A stretch of 64,000 bases of DNA from Archangium sp. (lineage in GTDB: Bacteria > Myxococcota > Myxococcia > Myxococcales > Myxococcaceae): contig JAUXRX010000028.1 in the NCBI GenBank assembly GCA_030681645.1, positions 1 to 64,000 of the forward strand. Direction: 5' to 3'. The notes beneath the pieces were generated by a model. It saw only the letters and a program-made list of their open reading frames with translations. It was not told the origin of the DNA and did not search any database. A program made the translations under genes and the position numbers. Shown one piece after another: positions 47,025-54,490 of the stretch (positions are counted from its first letter, which is position 1; every line of letters begins with the position of its first letter).

Positions 47025-47537
47025 TCAGACTGGCTTGAAATCGAGCAGCACGCCGCCTTTCAAGTAGGCGAAGCCGATGTCGCCGGTGGCAGTGAGGCGC
47101 GCGGTGTCCTCGTCGACTTCGTGCGACTCGCGCTCGCCATCTTCGAACTCGAGGAGCAGGTGGTACGAGTGGGAAGTGCGGGTGCTCGTGTGTCTGACGT
47201 TCGTCTTGCGCTGGTGCGTGGTGCTGGTCGTGACGTGGGTCTCGACGGTCTCGTCCTTCACTTGCGCGAGCCGGCGCTCGAGCGGCGCCGACATGAAGCG
47301 GTGGTGGCTGCGGATCGCGAAAACCGACACCACCCCCATGACGCCCGCCGCGACCCCGGCGATGAGCGGGCCGTTCTTGTCGAGCACCAGCGCGCCGTAG
47401 AGGCAGCCGAGCGTCGCCGCGAGGCAGAACGTGATGCCGACCACGCCCCAGAACATGTGCCCGGCGACGCTGGGCTGGTGCTCCATCAACTCGGTGTAGC
47501 GCGACGACTTCGTGGCCCCCTCAAAGGTCATCGTCAT
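47025..47537 (-). CDS. Membrane protein with two transmembrane helices
   Basis: A 170-residue protein. Two hydrophobic helices (about residues 26-50, FWGVVGITFCLAATLGCLYGALVL, and 56-75, PLIAGVAAGVMGVVSVFAI) are followed by a cytoplasmic or outer domain of about 90 residues with Thr/Ser/His-rich and acidic strands (THVTTSTTHQRK, SHSYHLLLEFEDGERESHEV). The pattern is like small DUF2500/DUF3592-type membrane proteins with a beta domain. No partner is indicated. It is divergent from the 85-bp tandem repeat and TPR-like gene. Confidence 0.7.
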   Translation of the reverse strand: MTMTFEGATKSSRYTELMEHQPSVAGHMFWGVVGITFCLAATLGCLYGALVLDKNGPLIAGVAAGVMGVVSVFAIRSHHRFMSAPLERRLAQVKDETVETHVTTSTTHQRKTNVRHTSTRTSHSYHLLLEFEDGERESHEVDEDTARLTATGDIGFAYLKGGVLLDFKPV

Positions 47538-47608
47538 CGAGGCGCAAGGACGAGGGCTGGTGCTGGAAATTCAGGGAGAACAGGGGAGGCCGGTTCGCCC
47601 GGCCCGGT

Positions 47609-47788
47609 TTCCGCTCATTTTCTGGGTCGCTTCACCTCGGCCAGCCGTCCGCTGCGCTTCCGTCTGTCTCGCGCAGCGTTCCGCTGCTATCGGTTCCGCT
47701 CATTTTCTGGGTCGCTTCACCTCGGCCAGCCGTCCGCTGCGCTTCCGTCTGTCTCGCGCAGCGTTCCGCTGCTATCGGTTCCGCTCAT
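47609..47788. repeat. Perfect 85-bp tandem duplication in front of a gene
   Basis: Two identical 85-bp copies run from 47609-47693 and 47694-47778, followed by the first ten bases of a third copy (47779-47788) that ends at the ATG of the next gene. No mismatches are seen. The repeat unit (TTCCGCTCATTTTCTGGGTC...) contains no gene. It duplicates the promoter or leader region and is probably a recent slippage or duplication event. Confidence 0.9.
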
Positions 47789-48665
47789 GCCCCACTTCCT
47801 CGCGCCGCCGTTCGATCTCCCTGACGGGCGCGACGCCCGCCTGGTCAAGCACCTCGAGGACGACGACTGGGCCTCGGCCACCACCCTGCTCCGCGACGTG
47901 GTGACCCCCACCACCACCGAGTGGAAGTGGCTGGTGCTGCTGGCGTACGCGCGCTTTCGCGACGCCGCCGACGTGCTGCCCGATGAGCTGGTCGACGCGT
48001 CGCGCGAGGCACTGCAGCTGCTCCACCGCGCCATGGCCAACGGTGCGCCTCACGACGACGTCGCCCCCTTCCTCGAGGCCGTGGAGCGCACCCTCGATCA
48101 GCTCTCGCGCGGTGAAGAGGCGCTGCTGGCCAAGCTCGGCCCGGGCGATGACCCGAAGGCGCTCTCTGACGAAGAGCTCGAGAGCGTCTGCTTCCTGGTC
48201 GAGCGCGCCAACCCTGCCCGCGCGGCGAAGCTGTTCGCGGCGCTGGCCGCCCGGCAGGGCCCGCTGGCCACCGCGGCGCGGGCGCGTTCGGCGCTGGCCC
48301 TGGCGCGCAGCGGCGCCTTCGAGGCGGCGAAGCCCGAGCTCGAGGACGTGCTCACGAAGGACTGGTCGAAGCGCCCCCTGAGCGACGAGCGGCTGGCGCT
48401 CGAAGCGGCCGAGACCACCCTGCTCGAGCACGCCACGGGCGCCGAGTTCGTCGCGCTCTGGCATCTCGCCGAGGCGCGCGGCACGGCGCTGGGCTTTCCT
48501 TTCCCCTCGGCGTGGCCGCACCAGGAGCGCCTGTTCGACAAGTGCCTCTCGCTGCGCGACATCACCCGGGCGCGCGCGCTGGCGCAGCGCATGGAAGGCG
48601 AGCGGCCCGAGCTGCCCGAGAAGCTGGCCGAGCGCTTCCGCGCGGTGCGCCTCGAGCAGGTCTGA
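47787..48665 (+). CDS. Helical-repeat hypothetical protein
   Basis: A 292-residue, all-helical, acidic/leucine-rich protein (for example DDDWASATTLLRDVVTP, YARFRDAADVLPDELVD, PARAAKLFAALAARQG, ARSALALARSGAFEAAKPELEDVL). The helix pairing resembles tetratricopeptide-like repeats, although without a tight consensus. No signal peptide. The ATG at 47787 lies directly at the end of the tandem 85-bp repeat. The function is unknown; a scaffold or binding role is likely. Confidence 0.7.
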   Translation: MPHFLAPPFDLPDGRDARLVKHLEDDDWASATTLLRDVVTPTTTEWKWLVLLAYARFRDAADVLPDELVDASREALQLLHRAMANGAPHDDVAPFLEAVERTLDQLSRGEEALLAKLGPGDDPKALSDEELESVCFLVERANPARAAKLFAALAARQGPLATAARARSALALARSGAFEAAKPELEDVLTKDWSKRPLSDERLALEAAETTLLEHATGAEFVALWHLAEARGTALGFPFPSAWPHQERLFDKCLSLRDITRARALAQRMEGERPELPEKLAERFRAVRLEQV

Positions 48666-48673
48666 CGGGCAAG

Positions 48674-48700
48674 CCCCTCGACTCCGCTCGGGGTGAACGG
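48674..48700. repeat. Single copy of the 26-bp repeat
   Basis: CCCCTCGACTCCGCTCGGGG followed by TGAACGG is identical to the intact family core. It sits between the convergent stops of the helical-repeat gene and the DUF2721 gene, a place where a bidirectional terminator would be useful, although only one arm is present. Confidence 0.8.
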
Positions 48701-48707
48701 CGCGCGG

Positions 48708-49160
48708 CTAACTCACCACCGCGTGTTGTCCGAACCGAAGCGACCCCAACGAGAGCACCGCCTCGCGCATGAAGCTCACCAGCGCGAACGCGAACAGCCC
48801 CATCGCCATGATGAAGAGCGCCGCCACCACCAGGCCGAGGTTGCTCTTGGTGAGGTACCCGACGAACGCGGTGATGATCAGCAGGCACACCGACAGCGCC
48901 GCGCTCACGCCCGCGGTCAGCGCCCGGTGAATGAGCCGCGCCCGCCTCGTCAACGTGTCGAGCTCGGTACGCGCCCTGACCTGCTCCTCTTCGGGCAGCC
49001 CGGAGAAGCGCGCCTCGAGCACCCGCGCCCGGTCGATGATGCGCGAGAGGCGGTTGGTGAGCACCGACAGCACCGTGCCCAGCGCCGAGAGCAGGAACAC
49101 CGGCGCCACCGCGAGCTGAATGGTGTGCGTGATGTCTGCCAATTGATTGGTGTCGGACAT
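48708..49160 (-). CDS. DUF2721 membrane protein
   Basis: A 150-residue integral membrane protein. A helix at residues about 15-38 (LAVAPVFLLSALGTVLSVL) is followed by a cytoplasmic helical pair (NRLSRIIDRARVLEARFSGLPEEEQVRARTELDTLTRRARLIHRAL) and two further helices. This order is characteristic of DUF2721. The ATG at 49160 has AGGA five bases upstream. It is divergent from the PTS EIIB gene. Function is unknown. Confidence 0.85.
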   Translation of the reverse strand: MSDTNQLADITHTIQLAVAPVFLLSALGTVLSVLTNRLSRIIDRARVLEARFSGLPEEEQVRARTELDTLTRRARLIHRALTAGVSAALSVCLLIITAFVGYLTKSNLGLVVAALFIMAMGLFAFALVSFMREAVLSLGSLRFGQHAVVS

Positions 49161-49257
49161 GTTCCTACTCATAGCCCCGGGGGATTTCGGATGCCCGGGA
49201 CCCGCGTTCGGGGCTAGACGTGTCGAAGGCAGGGCCGCCGTCGCAGTGGGAGTTCCC

Positions 49258-49722
49258 GTGATTGTGTGGAGTCGCATCGACAGTCGTCTCATCCACGGGC
49301 AGGTCATCGAAGCCTGGCTCCCCCACCTCGCGGCGAAGCGGGTGGTGGTGGCCGACGACGAGGCCGCAGTGGATCCGCTCGCGAAGGCGGCGTACGCCCT
49401 GGCCATTCCCGGTGACGTCGAGCTGGTGCTCGCGCCCGTCTCGAAGATCGACTTCCGCAAGCTGGCCAGCGACGGCGTCCCCACCCTGGTGCTCTTCCGC
49501 GAGGTGAAGGCGGCGGTCGCCGCGCGCGAGCAGGGCCTGCCCGACGGCATCCTCAACCTGGGCAACGTGCACTCGGGGCCAGGCCGGCAGCCGGTGTCGC
49601 GCTCGGTGTTCCTCGACCAGAACGACGTGAGCGCCCTTGCGGCGCTCGAGCAGAGCGGCATGACCGTGCGCGTGCAGGCGGTGCCCAGCGAGACCGCGCA
49701 GCCTCTTCGTGGAGGTGGCTGA
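49258..49722 (+). CDS. Mannose-family PTS EIIB protein
   Basis: A 154-residue EIIB of the mannose/sorbose PTS class, which carries phosphate on a His and passes it on. The phosphorylated His is His13 in RIDSRLIHGQVIEAW, and the following strands (KRVVVADDEAAVDPLAK, VELVLAPVSKID, PTLVLFREVKAAV) fit the family. The GTG at 49258 has GGGAG seven bases upstream. No EIIC or EIID permease genes flank it, so it is an orphan; it may be part of a regulatory rather than transport PTS, together with the hprK and rapZ genes at the end of this window. Confidence 0.87.
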   Translation: MIVWSRIDSRLIHGQVIEAWLPHLAAKRVVVADDEAAVDPLAKAAYALAIPGDVELVLAPVSKIDFRKLASDGVPTLVLFREVKAAVAAREQGLPDGILNLGNVHSGPGRQPVSRSVFLDQNDVSALAALEQSGMTVRVQAVPSETAQPLRGGG

Positions 49723-49806
49723 CAACCGCCTCCCCAGTTTTGGGTGGCGCAATCCACGATCTCGGCGGCTCGGCAGGGGGGGCGCGACTTACCTTCAGTT
49801 CACCCC

Positions 49807-52548
49807 ATGAGCGCGGCGGCCGTCGATGCCATCACCCTGGATGCTCTCGAGCAGTTGGAAGAGGGCTTTCAGATCGTGGGCTTCGACTGGAACTACCTCT
49901 ACCTGAACCGCACCGCCGTGAGGCACGCCCGGCGCCCCCGGGAAGAGCTGCTCGGTCACTCCATGACCGAGCTCTATCCAGAGCTGCTGCAGACGCCCAT
50001 CTACCCTGCGGTCCGCGAGTGCATGGTCGACCGCCGCCCCCACCGCCTCGAGAGCGAGTTCCCCTTCGCCGATGGACCGAGGTGGTTCGAGCTGCGCATC
50101 TTCCCCGTGCCCACCGGCGTCGGCATCTTCTCCGTCGACGTCACCGACGCGCGCAGGGCGCTCGAGGCCGCGCGTCACGAGGCGGCGCAGGCCGGCGACC
50201 GGCTCCGCAGCCTCATCGAGCACGCGCCCGACGGCGTCTTCGTGGCCGACCTCGAGGGGCGCTACACCGACGTCAACACCGCGGCCTGCGCCATGCTCGG
50301 CTACACGCGCGAAGAGCTGTTGGGGAAGTCCATCGTCGACCTGCTGCGGCCCGAAGACGCAGCGCAGCTGTGGGAATCGCGCAGCGCGCTGCTCCAGGGC
50401 GCGGTGCAGGTGGGCGAGTGGATGCTCCGCCGCAAGGACGGCAGCCAGTTCCCCGCGGAGGTGAGCGCGAAGATCCTCGAGGACGGCCGGTGGCAGGCCT
50501 TCGTGCGCGACATCACCCAGCGCAGGGCCGCCGAGCGGCTGCTGCGCCAGAACGAAGAGCGGCTGCGCCTCGGTGCGCAGGCCGCCGGCTTCGGTACCTT
50601 CGAGTTCCTCTTCGCCACCGGCGAGAACTACTTCTCCCCTGAGGTGCTGGCGCTCCTCGGCCTGCCCGCAGATACCGTCGCTCCGCCCGGGCTGCGCCCC
50701 GACGGCGCGCGCGACTGGTTGATGGCGCACGTCCACCCCGAGGACCGCCCGCGGGTGCAGGAGAAGCTCGCCGCCTGCCTCGCCGCCGCGGGCGCGATGG
50801 ATTTTCACGACGAACACCGGGTGCTCCGCCCGGACGGCACCGAGCGCTGGGTCTGCGTCGACGCCCGGCTCTTCGTCGAAGGCGAGCCTCCCCGCCCGGT
50901 GCGCGGCGCGGGCACGGTGCTCGACATCACCGGGCGCAAGCAGCTCGAGCGGCAGTTGGCGGTGGCCGAGGCGAAGTCGTCGGGCATCCTCGAGGTCTCG
51001 GCCGACGCCATCATCTGCATCGACGACCGCCAGCACATCACCCTCTTCAACCAGGGCGCCGAGCGCACCTTCGGCTACTCGAAGCAGGAGGTCCTCGGCG
51101 CGCCGCTCGCCACGCTCCTGCCCGCGCGCTTCCGCGAGCACCACGCCGCCCTGGTGTCCCGCTTCGCCCAGGGCCCGGGGACCTCGCGGCGCATGGCCGC
51201 CGAGCGCCGCGGCGGCCTCACCGGGCTGCGCAAGAACGGCGAGGAGTTCCCCATCGACGCCGCCATCTCGCGCCTCCACGTCGATGGTCAGACCGTGTTC
51301 ACGGTCGCCCTGCGCGACACCACCGAAGCGCGGCGCGTCGAGAAGCACCAGGCGCTGCTCGCGGAGGTGGGGGCCGCGTTCGCCTCGTCGCTGGACTACG
51401 ACGAGACCCTGGGCACCATCGCGCGCCTGACCGTGCGCGAGCTGGCCGACTTCTGCATCGTGGGGGTCGTCGAGCCGGGTGGGGCGGTGAGGCGGGTGGA
51501 GTGCGCCAGCGCCGATCCGGCTCGCGCGTGGGTCTGCGACCTGCTCAAGCAGGCGCCCCTCGAGCCCGCGCCGGGCCACCCGGCCTTCCTGTCCATGGAG
51601 TCGCGCAAAGCGGTGCTCCTCGATGACCTCTCGCCGGAGCGGATGGCCTCGTTCGCGCAGGGACCGCGGCACCTCGAGGGCCTGCTCGCGCTCGAGGCCC
51701 GCTCCACCCTCACCGTGCCCCTGGTGTCGCGGGGCCGGGCGCTGGGCGTGCTGGGCCTGATCTCGTCGACCCGCACGTTCGACGCGGCTGATCAACGCCT
51801 GGCCGAGGAGCTCGCGCTGCGGGCGGCGCTGGCGCTCGAGAACGCCATGCTCTACCGCGATGCCCAGCAGGCCGTGAAGGCCCGTGACGAGCTGCTGAGC
51901 ATCGTGGCCCACGACCTCCGCAACCCCCTGCAGAGCGTGCTCCTCCAGGCGCGCCTGCTGCGCGACCGCGCCCGCGACGGCGCGGAGTGGGTGAAGAAGC
52001 CCAGCGAGGTGGTGGAGCGGGCCGTCAGCCGCATGGCGCGCTTGATCCAGGATCTCCTCGACGTCGGGCGCATGGAGAGAGGCCAGCTCTTCGTCGACCC
52101 GGCCCCAGTGCCCACCGCGGCCCTGGTGGCCGACGCGCTCGAGGCCCAGCGCACCCTGGCCGCCGCCGCGGGCATCGAGCTCCGCGCCGAGGTGGGCGCC
52201 CTGCCGGACGTGCGGGCCGATCGCGACCGCCTGCTCCAGGTCTTCGAGAACCTCCTCGGTAACGCGCTCAAGTTCAGCGACCGCGGCGGCCACGTCACCA
52301 TCGGCGCGGTGAGCGACGGCCACGAGGTCGTCTTTCGCGTCGCCGACGCAGGCCGCGGCATTCGTCCGGAAGATCTCCCCAGGCTCTTCGAGCGCTCCTG
52401 GCAAGCCGAGCGCGGCTCGCGCAAGGGCGCGGGCCTGGGGCTGTACATCGCCCGCGGCCTCATCGAAGCCCACGGCGGGCGGGTGTGGGTCGAGAGCGCG
52501 CTGGGCCGGGGCACCACGGTGTTCTTCTCGATGCCGGTGGCCCCGTGA
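49807..52548 (+). CDS. Sensor histidine kinase with four PAS domains and a GAF domain
   Basis: A 913-residue soluble sensor kinase. Four PAS domains are recognisable: residues about 10-110 (GFDWNYLYLNRTAV), 130-245 (APDGVFVADLEGRYTDVN), 255-370 (LGAQAAGFGTFEFLFATGE) and 380-500 (SADAIICIDDRQHITLFNQGAERTFGY). A GAF domain follows (about 515-665). The histidine box is SIVAHDLRNPLQSVLL, the ATP-binding domain has ENLLGNALKFSDRG and GAGLGLYIARGLI. No membrane helix is present, so it senses an internal signal. It overlaps the FixJ-like regulator gene by four bases (GTGA) and is its probable partner. Confidence 0.93.
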   Translation: MSAAAVDAITLDALEQLEEGFQIVGFDWNYLYLNRTAVRHARRPREELLGHSMTELYPELLQTPIYPAVRECMVDRRPHRLESEFPFADGPRWFELRIFPVPTGVGIFSVDVTDARRALEAARHEAAQAGDRLRSLIEHAPDGVFVADLEGRYTDVNTAACAMLGYTREELLGKSIVDLLRPEDAAQLWESRSALLQGAVQVGEWMLRRKDGSQFPAEVSAKILEDGRWQAFVRDITQRRAAERLLRQNEERLRLGAQAAGFGTFEFLFATGENYFSPEVLALLGLPADTVAPPGLRPDGARDWLMAHVHPEDRPRVQEKLAACLAAAGAMDFHDEHRVLRPDGTERWVCVDARLFVEGEPPRPVRGAGTVLDITGRKQLERQLAVAEAKSSGILEVSADAIICIDDRQHITLFNQGAERTFGYSKQEVLGAPLATLLPARFREHHAALVSRFAQGPGTSRRMAAERRGGLTGLRKNGEEFPIDAAISRLHVDGQTVFTVALRDTTEARRVEKHQALLAEVGAAFASSLDYDETLGTIARLTVRELADFCIVGVVEPGGAVRRVECASADPARAWVCDLLKQAPLEPAPGHPAFLSMESRKAVLLDDLSPERMASFAQGPRHLEGLLALEARSTLTVPLVSRGRALGVLGLISSTRTFDAADQRLAEELALRAALALENAMLYRDAQQAVKARDELLSIVAHDLRNPLQSVLLQARLLRDRARDGAEWVKKPSEVVERAVSRMARLIQDLLDVGRMERGQLFVDPAPVPTAALVADALEAQRTLAAAAGIELRAEVGALPDVRADRDRLLQVFENLLGNALKFSDRGGHVTIGAVSDGHEVVFRVADAGRGIRPEDLPRLFERSWQAERGSRKGAGLGLYIARGLIEAHGGRVWVESALGRGTTVFFSMPVAP

Positions 52549-53183
52549 GTCCGCAGGGCCAGCTCCCCCTCGAGGTGCCTCCCACCGTCTACCTGGTGGA
52601 CGACGACGACGAGCTGCGCGACGGCCTCACGCTCCTGCTGGAGCGCGCGGGCTACCGGGTCTGCCCGTTCGGCTCGGCCGAGGGGCTCCTGGCTGCCCTC
52701 GATCCGCGCGCCCGGGGCTGCATCGTGTTGGACGTGAACCTGCCCGGCCTGCAGGGGCCCGAGCTGCAGGCAGAGCTGGGCCGCCGGGGCACCCGGCTCC
52801 CCATCCTCTTCCTCACCGGGAGCGCCACCGTGCCGCTGGCCGTCGAGGCGATCCGTGCCGGCGCGCGCGACGTGCTGCTCAAGCCGGCGAAGCCCGAGGT
52901 GCTCCTCGCCCGCGTCGCAGAGCTGGTGGCCGAGCACACCGCCTTCGCCCGCGTTCACGACGGCCACCAGCGCCTGGTCGACTGCCTCACGCCCCGCGAG
53001 CGGGAAGTGCTCGCGCTGCTCGCCGAGGGGCTCGTGCACAAGGACATCGCCGCGCGCCTCGGCATCAGCTTCCGCACCGTCGAGGTGCACCGCGCTCACA
53101 TCATGCGGAAGACGGGGCTGGCCACCACCCTCGCCCTGGCCGACTTCGTTCGCGCTGCCCGCGCTGCGAAGGTCGTGATCTGA
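52545..53183 (+). CDS. FixJ/NarL-type response regulator
   Basis: A 212-residue response regulator. The N-terminal receiver has the acidic pocket LVDDDDELRDG, phosphoacceptor Asp63 (IVLDVNLPG), a Thr (LTGSAT) and Lys (LLKPAKP). The C-terminal LuxR-type helix-turn-helix is LTPREREVLALLAEGLVHKDIAARLGISFRTVEVHRAHIM. The GTG at 52545 overlaps the kinase stop as GTGA, so kinase and regulator are translationally coupled. It is the output of the four-PAS kinase and should control transcription. Confidence 0.93.
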   Translation: MSPQGQLPLEVPPTVYLVDDDDELRDGLTLLLERAGYRVCPFGSAEGLLAALDPRARGCIVLDVNLPGLQGPELQAELGRRGTRLPILFLTGSATVPLAVEAIRAGARDVLLKPAKPEVLLARVAELVAEHTAFARVHDGHQRLVDCLTPREREVLALLAEGLVHKDIAARLGISFRTVEVHRAHIMRKTGLATTLALADFVRAARAAKVVI

Positions 53184-53249
53184 GTACGGGCTCGCCCGTA
53201 CGTGGGGTTTCGCATTGGAGCCCCGCTTCGCCTGCTCCACATTGAGGCC

Positions 53250-53975
53250 ATGGACAGCACGAGGCCGCTCGCAGAGGACTGCCTGATCGCGGCGAAGGAC
53301 GCTTCGCTCGCGGGGCGGGTGGTGTGGCCGGCCGATCCACCCGGCGGGGCGGTGGTGCTGGGGCTGCTCGGCACCGACTCGCGCTTCACCTCGCGCAACA
53401 ACTTCCTGGCCACGAGCCTCGCGCGCGCCGGGCTCGCGGTGCTGGTCGTCGAGCTGCTCACCGAAGACGAAGACGCACGACTCGATCTCGCCCACCCCGA
53501 CCTGCCCCTGCTCGCCGAGCGGCTCTGCCTCGCCGCCGATTGGATCGCCGCCCGGGGGGGACTGGCGATCGACGGCGTGGGGCTGCTCGGGGTGGGTGAG
53601 GTGGGCGCGGCCGCCCTGGTGGCCGCCGCCGCGCGGCCCGAGCTGGCGCGCGCGGTGGTGTGCGCGGCCACGCCGCTCGAGCTCGCCGGGAGCTCGGCGC
53701 TGCTCACCGCGTCACCCACCCTGGTGCTGGTGGGCGACGGAGATCAACGCAGCCTGCTGGGCAGCCGGCTCGTCTCGAGCATGCGCTGCGAGCATCGCGT
53801 CGAGGTCATCTGCGGCGCAGGCCCCCGGCTGGTGGAGCCCGGCGCGCTCGACCGGGTGGTGAACCTGGCCGCGCCCTGGCTGCTGTCCAGGCTCAGACCG
53901 GCGTCGCCCCGCGAGGCAGGGCGTTCCACTTCGCCACCGACGGCCGCTGCCAGTTCGCCTCTGCGTACGCCTTGA
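53250..53975 (+). CDS. Dienelactone-hydrolase-like alpha/beta protein with a displaced C-terminus
   Basis: A 241-residue alpha/beta-hydrolase-like protein from ATG 53250. The core shows GGAVVLGLLGTDSRFTSRNNFLATSLARAGLAVLVVELL, a helix-strand series, and a Gly-rich elbow (GLLGVGEVGAAALVAAAA). The elbow lacks a clear Ser or Cys nucleophile, so catalysis is doubtful. The last 28 or so residues (RLRPASPREAGRSTSPP...) are read in frame through the direct repeat that carries the glutathione-transferase gene end, and are not native. The native end probably lay near LAAPWLLSRL. Confidence 0.7.
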   Translation: MDSTRPLAEDCLIAAKDASLAGRVVWPADPPGGAVVLGLLGTDSRFTSRNNFLATSLARAGLAVLVVELLTEDEDARLDLAHPDLPLLAERLCLAADWIAARGGLAIDGVGLLGVGEVGAAALVAAAARPELARAVVCAATPLELAGSSALLTASPTLVLVGDGDQRSLLGSRLVSSMRCEHRVEVICGAGPRLVEPGALDRVVNLAAPWLLSRLRPASPREAGRSTSPPTAAASSPLRTP

Positions 53976-53989
53976 GCATCGGCGGCAGG
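53877..53989. repeat. Left direct repeat of the genomic island
   Basis: This 113-base stretch is 93% identical (8 mismatches) to 61072-61184 in the same orientation, without gaps. Its right-hand partner carries the end of the intact glutathione-transferase gene. The offset is 7195 bases. The pair bounds the block 53990-61071 with the P-type ATPase and stress-protein genes, as expected for an element that integrated at a gene's 3' end. Confidence 0.8.
53893..53989 (-). pseudogene. Remnant of a glutathione transferase gene (C-terminal end)
   Basis: On the minus strand this encodes LPPMLKAYAEANWQRPSV then AKWNALPRGATPV and a stop codon. The intact gene at 61088-61726 ends with LPPTLRAYAEANWLRPSV and AKWNALPRGPTPV. 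The frame and stop are kept, and three or four residues differ. Upstream of about 53990 no further similarity is seen. It is the displaced 3' end of the gene left by an insertion, or an imported copy. Confidence 0.75.
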
Positions 53990-54341
53990 CTTCTTCGATT
54001 CCAGACTGAATCGCGGTGAGCCTTCGCCGGGCGCACGAGACTCATCGCCCCGTCAGCTTCAGGTGCTTGGCGGAACTCGGCCTTCACCGATGAGGCCTCC
54101 GCTGCGAGCTCGTTGAACGCGACGCCCGCTCAGCGCCCGTCACCTCAGGGCGCGCCTGAATCGGACCATCCCGGGGGGCGCAATTAGTGCCTGGGCGGGT
54201 TCGAGAGTGGACATTTTGCGTCCGCGCGCGCCCCTGTGAGTGCCGCTTGTTCAAGGGCGGCCTACCGGGTCATGGGGCTTGAATCGTGCACGCGCGCTCC
54301 ACATGGCGGTGGGCTCGACAGGTCACAGTGCTGGGCCGTGC

Positions 54342-54478
54342 GAGGTCGTGGCGGCCCATGTCCACTCCCGGGACGAGGTCGCCGCGCGCCACGGCATCGC
54401 GCCACTCGGCGGCGTCGTGGAGAGGCCACTCGCGTCGGGGCCGACATCATCTGCATGGGCTCCCATGGGCGTGACTGA
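54342..54478 (+). pseudogene. Universal stress protein remnant
   Basis: The plus strand encodes VVAAHVHSRDEVAARHGI in one frame and then, after a shift, VGADIICMGSHGRD with a stop at 54476-54478. These match the start of the beta-strand and the nucleotide-binding end (GADxIxMGSHGR) of a UspA domain. The middle and C-terminus are missing. The stretch from 53990 to 54341 shows no gene. It lies directly before the P-type ATPase gene. Confidence 0.55.
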
Positions 54479-54490
54479 ATGGAGGTCGTC

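Noticed and set aside
49795..53495. Long minus-strand frames under the four-PAS kinase and response regulator
   Set aside because: They lie opposite recognised signalling genes, have no motifs and show low-complexity composition.
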